Below are positions 5,528 through 8,003 of a stretch of 8,003 nucleotides of DNA, piece by piece. Both the position numbers and the translations under genes were made by a program. Source of the stretch: Burkholderiales bacterium. GTDB taxonomy: Bacteria; Pseudomonadota; Gammaproteobacteria; Burkholderiales; SG8-39. Position 1 is the first letter of the stretch, and every line of letters begins with the position of its first letter. The notes under the pieces were generated by a model. It did no database searches and had not been told where the DNA came from. It saw only the letters and a program-made list of their open reading frames with translations. The DNA is taken from the NCBI GenBank assembly GCA_020846575.1, contig JADLDQ010000364.1:1-8003 (forward strand), in the 5' to 3' direction.

Positions 5528-6940
5528 ATGACGACCCTCGACCTGCTGATCGAAGACGTGACGCTGCTCACCGGCACGCCCGCCGCACCCGTGCTGCGCA
5601 ATGCCTCCATCGGGCTCGCCGCCGACCGCATCGCGTGGATCGGCACGGGCGAGGCGCCCGGCGCGCGCAACCGCCTGCCGCTTCCCGGCCGGGTGGTCAC
5701 GCCGGGGCTCGTCAACGTGCACACGCATGCCATCCTCACGATGGTGCGCGGCGTCGCCGAGGATCTGGGCTTCGCGCCCGCCTACACGCCCGGCATCCCG
5801 CACGGCCACGACGTGACCCCGGACGAAGCCTGCGCCCTCGCCCGGCTCGGCGCCCTGGAGGCGCTGCTCTTCGGTTCGACGCTCATCAACGACTCCTACG
5901 TCCACGCCGGCGTCACCGCGCCCGCAATGGCCGAGCTGGGCCTGCGCGTCTGGACCTGCGGCCGCATCCACGACGCGGATTTCTCGTTGATCGGCGACGG
6001 CCGCTGGGAGTACGACGACGCCATCGGCGAGCGCACGCTCGGCGAGGCCGTCGCGCTGGCGCAGGCCTGGCACGGCAAGGCCGAAGGCCGTCTCGGCGTG
6101 CAGCTCGCGGCGCACGCGCCCGACACCTGCTCGGACAGGCTGCTGCACCGCATCGCCGCCGAGGCCGATCGCCTCGGCCTGCGCGTGAACACCCATCTCG
6201 CCCAGAGCCGGGTGGAGGTGCAGCAGGTCCTCGCACGCAGCGGCCGCACGCCTGCCCAGGTGCTGGACGAGGCCGGGCTGTTGAACGACCGCCTGCTGGC
6301 CGCGCATTGCCTCTTTCTCTCCGAAGAAGACATGGCCCGCGCCGGCCGCGCCGGCATCCACGTCGCGCACATCCCGAAGGGCAACGCCGCCGGCGGCACG
6401 ATGGCGCCGACGCCCCGCCTGCGTGCCGCCGGCGCGAACATCGCGCTCGGCACCGACAACATGCACGCCGACATGGTCGAGGTGATGCGCTGGGCGCTGG
6501 CCGTGGCCCGCGTTCAGGAGGGCAAGGTCGGCGACGACTGGCAGCCGCGCCACGCGCTTCGCATGGCGACCATCGACGGCGCGCGCGCCATGGGCCTCGA
6601 TGCCGACATCGGCTCGCTGGAGGCGGGCAAGAAGGCCGACTTCGTCGCCTTCGACTTCCGCCGCCCCCACCTGGTGCCGAAGGTGAATCCGGCCGGCACG
6701 CTGGAGGTGGGCAAGAAGGCCGACCTGGTCGTGTTCGACTTCCGGCGCGCGCACCTCACCCCGGACGTCAATCCGCTCGGCAACCTGGTGCACGTCGGCC
6801 AGGGGCGCGACGTGGAGCATGTCTTCGTCGACGGGCGCAGGGTGGTCGAGAGCGGCCGGCCGTGCCTGGTCGACGCCGACGCCATCCGCCGCGACGCGCA
6901 GCGGGCGGCGGATGCCCTCTGGGCCCGGGCGCGCGCATGA
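5528..6940 (+). CDS. TRZ/ATZ-type amidohydrolase (deaminase-like), with internal duplication
   Basis: Cytosolic metal-dependent hydrolase of 470 residues, COG0402 type: the group includes SAH/MTA, 8-oxoguanine and guanine deaminases and s-triazine hydrolases. The N-terminal beta-sandwich is followed by the barrel. Metal ligands are His65 and His67 (NVHTH), His223 (NTHLAQ), His260 (AAHC) and Asp310 (GTDN). The usual HxxE is HLAQ here, so Gln226 stands where related deaminases have a catalytic Glu. HIPKGNAAGGTMAPTP precedes GTDN. Near the end residues 362-389 and 390-417 are a tandem copy of the same segment (LEAGKKADFVAFDFRRPH / LEVGKKADLVVFDFRRAH); family members normally have one. The Shine-Dalgarno GAAGG overlaps the ATPase stop, 8 nt before ATG 5528. 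Its position right after an importer suggests it acts on the imported compound; substrate unknown. Confidence 0.9.
   Translation: MTTLDLLIEDVTLLTGTPAAPVLRNASIGLAADRIAWIGTGEAPGARNRLPLPGRVVTPGLVNVHTHAILTMVRGVAEDLGFAPAYTPGIPHGHDVTPDEACALARLGALEALLFGSTLINDSYVHAGVTAPAMAELGLRVWTCGRIHDADFSLIGDGRWEYDDAIGERTLGEAVALAQAWHGKAEGRLGVQLAAHAPDTCSDRLLHRIAAEADRLGLRVNTHLAQSRVEVQQVLARSGRTPAQVLDEAGLLNDRLLAAHCLFLSEEDMARAGRAGIHVAHIPKGNAAGGTMAPTPRLRAAGANIALGTDNMHADMVEVMRWALAVARVQEGKVGDDWQPRHALRMATIDGARAMGLDADIGSLEAGKKADFVAFDFRRPHLVPKVNPAGTLEVGKKADLVVFDFRRAHLTPDVNPLGNLVHVGQGRDVEHVFVDGRRVVESGRPCLVDADAIRRDAQRAADALWARARA
6611..6778 (+). repeat. In-frame 84-bp tandem duplication inside the amidohydrolase gene
   Basis: Unit 1 is 6611-6694 and unit 2 is 6695-6778, directly adjacent and each exactly 28 codons. 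By hand alignment they agree at 66 of 84 bases and 20 of 28 residues. Differences are spread evenly over synonymous and non-synonymous sites, so the duplication is old rather than a sequencing or assembly artefact. Confidence 0.9.
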
Positions 6941-6999
6941 GACGCCTCGCCGCCCGCAGGGCTCACACCGCCGTGCGCAGCGCGCAGGGACGCCGGTGA
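6937..6999 (+). CDS. Possible 20-codon coupling ORF between amidohydrolase and PuuE-like genes
   Basis: ATG at 6937 overlaps the amidohydrolase stop as ATGA. The frame encodes MRRLAARRAHTAVRSAQGRR and stops at TGA 6997-6999, which overlaps the GTG start of the next gene as GTGA. It therefore fills the gap between the two genes exactly. The peptide is very basic and matches no family I know. It may only carry terminating ribosomes to the next start, or be chance. It has no Shine-Dalgarno sequence of its own. Confidence 0.2.
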   Translation: MRRLAARRAHTAVRSAQGRR

Positions 7000-7895
7000 G
7001 CGCCGGACGCGACTTCCGCGGCTACGGCGGGCAGCCGCCCGCGGCCGCCTGGCCCGGCGGTGCGCGCGTCGCCGTCTCGTTCGTGCTCAACGTCGAGGAA
7101 GGCGCCGAGCTGCACGTCGCCGCCGGCGACCCGCGCAACGAGCCCGTGCACGAGGTCGTGAGCGGCGTGGCCGAAGTGCCCGACCTCTGCATGCAATCGC
7201 ACTACGAGTACGGCACCCGCGCCGGGTACTGGCGCATCATGGAGGTCTTCGCCCGCCACGGTGTGCCCGTGACGCTCAATGCCTGCGGCCGTGCGATCGA
7301 ACTGAGCCCCTGGCTCGCCCGCGACGCGATCGCGCGCGGTCACGAGATCTGCTGCCATGGCTGGCGCTGGGAGGAGCACGCCCGCATGCCGGAGGCGGAG
7401 GAGCGCGCCACGATCGCGCGCGCGCTGGGCGCGATCGAGCGCGCCTGCGCCGTGGTGCCCGTGGGCTGGCACACCCGCTCCTCGCCCTCGGTGAACACGC
7501 GCCGCATCCTGGTCGAGCACGGCCTGCTCTACGACAGCGACGCCTACGACGACGACCTGCCGCATTACGTGGACGTGGGCGGCAAGGCCCATCTCGTGCT
7601 GCCGTACGCCTTCGACACCAACGACATGCGCTTCCACGGCGCGAGCCCCAGCTTCTTCCGGGCGGCCGACTTCGCCGGCTACGTGACCGACGCCTACGAC
7701 TGGCTGCTGGAGGAAGGCGCCCACCGGCCGAAGATGATGAGCATCGGGCTGCACCTGCGCATCATCGGCCGGCCGGGGCGCATCGCCGGGCTGGAGACCG
7801 TGCTGCGGTACCTGCGCGCGCGCGGCGGCGCCTGGTTTGCCCGCCGGATGGACATCGCGCGGCACTGGCGCGAGCGGCATCCTCCGCCCGCCTGA
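6996..7895 (+). CDS. PuuE-like polysaccharide-deacetylase-fold hydrolase
   Basis: A 299-residue NodB-fold protein of the PuuE (cofactor-independent allantoinase) branch, which hydrolyses cyclic amides rather than sugars. Family landmarks in order: RDFRGYGGQPP (5-15), WPGGARVAVSFVLNVEEGAE (19-38), SHYEYGTRAGYWRI, CCHGWRWEEH (His121, Arg124, Trp125), GWHTRSSPSVNTRR, LLYDSDAYDDDLPHYV, LPYAFDTNDMRF, and SIGLHLRIIGRPGRI with His253. The GTG at 6996 is chosen for AGGGA 5 nt upstream and because the family starts close to the GYG motif. No signal peptide is seen, so it is cytosolic. It probably acts on the same catabolic route as the amidohydrolase, for example opening a ring after or before deamination; whether the substrate is allantoin is not shown, and no other urate or allantoin gene is present here. 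Confidence 0.88.
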   Translation: MSAGRDFRGYGGQPPAAAWPGGARVAVSFVLNVEEGAELHVAAGDPRNEPVHEVVSGVAEVPDLCMQSHYEYGTRAGYWRIMEVFARHGVPVTLNACGRAIELSPWLARDAIARGHEICCHGWRWEEHARMPEAEERATIARALGAIERACAVVPVGWHTRSSPSVNTRRILVEHGLLYDSDAYDDDLPHYVDVGGKAHLVLPYAFDTNDMRFHGASPSFFRAADFAGYVTDAYDWLLEEGAHRPKMMSIGLHLRIIGRPGRIAGLETVLRYLRARGGAWFARRMDIARHWRERHPPPA

Positions 7896-7903
7896 CGCGC
7901 CGA

Positions 7904-7931
7904 GGCCCGAGCACGCCACTGCCCGAGGGCC
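7904..7931 (+). terminator. Weak hairpin downstream of the operon
   Basis: GGCCC (7904-7908) and GGGCC (7927-7931) can pair soon after the last stop codon. The stem is only 5 bp, with a long loop and no T-tract, so this is a weak terminator candidate. Confidence 0.2.
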
Positions 7932-7945
7932 GGGGCGAGACCAGA

Positions 7946-7984
7946 ATGGCGCTTACATGAGGGTGTCGCCATCGAGCGGCGCCA
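7946..7984. other. Alternative inverted repeats near the right edge
   Basis: ATGGCG (7946-7951) can pair with CGCCAT (7967-7972), and TGGCGC (7947-7952) can pair instead with GCGCCA (7979-7984), giving two mutually exclusive stems. This noncoding stretch follows the operon and may be part of a repeat that continues past the window. Confidence 0.3.
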
Positions 7985-7989
7985 CTGAA

Positions 7990-8003
7990 CCTCCCTCATC
8001 CCC
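7990..8003 (+). repeat. Start of a second CCTCCCTCA-type repeat, cut by the window
   Basis: CCTCCCTCATCCCC matches the tail of the 2611-2654 repeat (minus strand CCTCCCTCACCCCC) at 13 of 14 bases and is in the opposite orientation. The hairpin arms would lie just beyond the right edge. Confidence 0.45.

Noticed and set aside
4799..6820. 673-codon minus-strand open frame opposite the ATPase and amidohydrolase
   Set aside because: An antisense shadow; both plus-strand genes have complete active-site motifs.
5425..6999. 524-codon plus-strand open frame
   Set aside because: A frame-shifted shadow of the amidohydrolase. Only its last 20 codons are mentioned as a possible coupling ORF.
7694..7999. 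Minus-strand 101-codon open frame at the right edge
   Set aside because: Most of it is antisense to the PuuE-like gene and it shows no recognisable family.
1..8003. tRNA, rRNA, CRISPR array or transposase gene
   Set aside because: No cloverleaf-like or rRNA sequence, no regularly spaced repeats and no transposase motif were seen on either strand.

Overview
The window is very GC-rich (roughly two thirds or more by eye), with the G/C-ending codons of a proteobacterial chromosome. The combination of a bacterial KatG, a DUF2189 membrane protein, a Tat-exported solute-binding protein and a sigma54-type promoter points to a beta- or gammaproteobacterium. I cannot place it to genus.

Left part (1-2537). 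The 5' half of katG (catalase-peroxidase) runs on the minus strand off the left edge. It is divergent from a plus-strand DUF2189 integral membrane protein gene. The 321 bp between them hold a good katG ribosome binding site, a near-consensus sigma70 promoter for the membrane protein, and a 92-bp palindromic element with perfect 29-bp arms (1159-1250) that looks like a REP/MITE-type repeat. A small GIY-YIG domain protein gene follows on the minus strand, convergent with the DUF2189 gene.

Intergenic region (2538-3032). About 495 bp with no convincing gene. It carries a CCCCTCTCCC/GGGAGAGGGG hairpin repeat near 2611-2654. Just before the next operon lie a GCAC-N7-GTGC dyad (NtrC-like geometry) and a sigma54 element with exact GG-N10-GC spacing (2954-2971).

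Right part (3033-7895). Five plus-strand genes form one operon: a Tat-exported family-3 solute-binding protein, a polar-amino-acid-type ABC permease, its ATPase, a TRZ/ATZ-type amidohydrolase (deaminase-like), and a PuuE-like polysaccharide-deacetylase-fold hydrolase. Spacing is tight from the permease onward. The 199-bp gap after the binding protein contains stem-loops, as is common where a periplasmic binding protein must outnumber its membrane complex. Together they read as a nitrogen-scavenging module: import a small nitrogenous compound, then deaminate or hydrolyse it and open a cyclic amide. The nitrogen-limitation promoter signature supports that reading. The substrate is not known from sequence.

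Most notable oddities: an in-frame tandem duplication of 28 residues near the C-terminus of the amidohydrolase, a Gln where related deaminases have a catalytic Glu, a 20-codon ORF that bridges the amidohydrolase and PuuE-like genes with ATGA and GTGA overlaps, and the start of a second CCTCCCTCA-type repeat at the right edge of the window.
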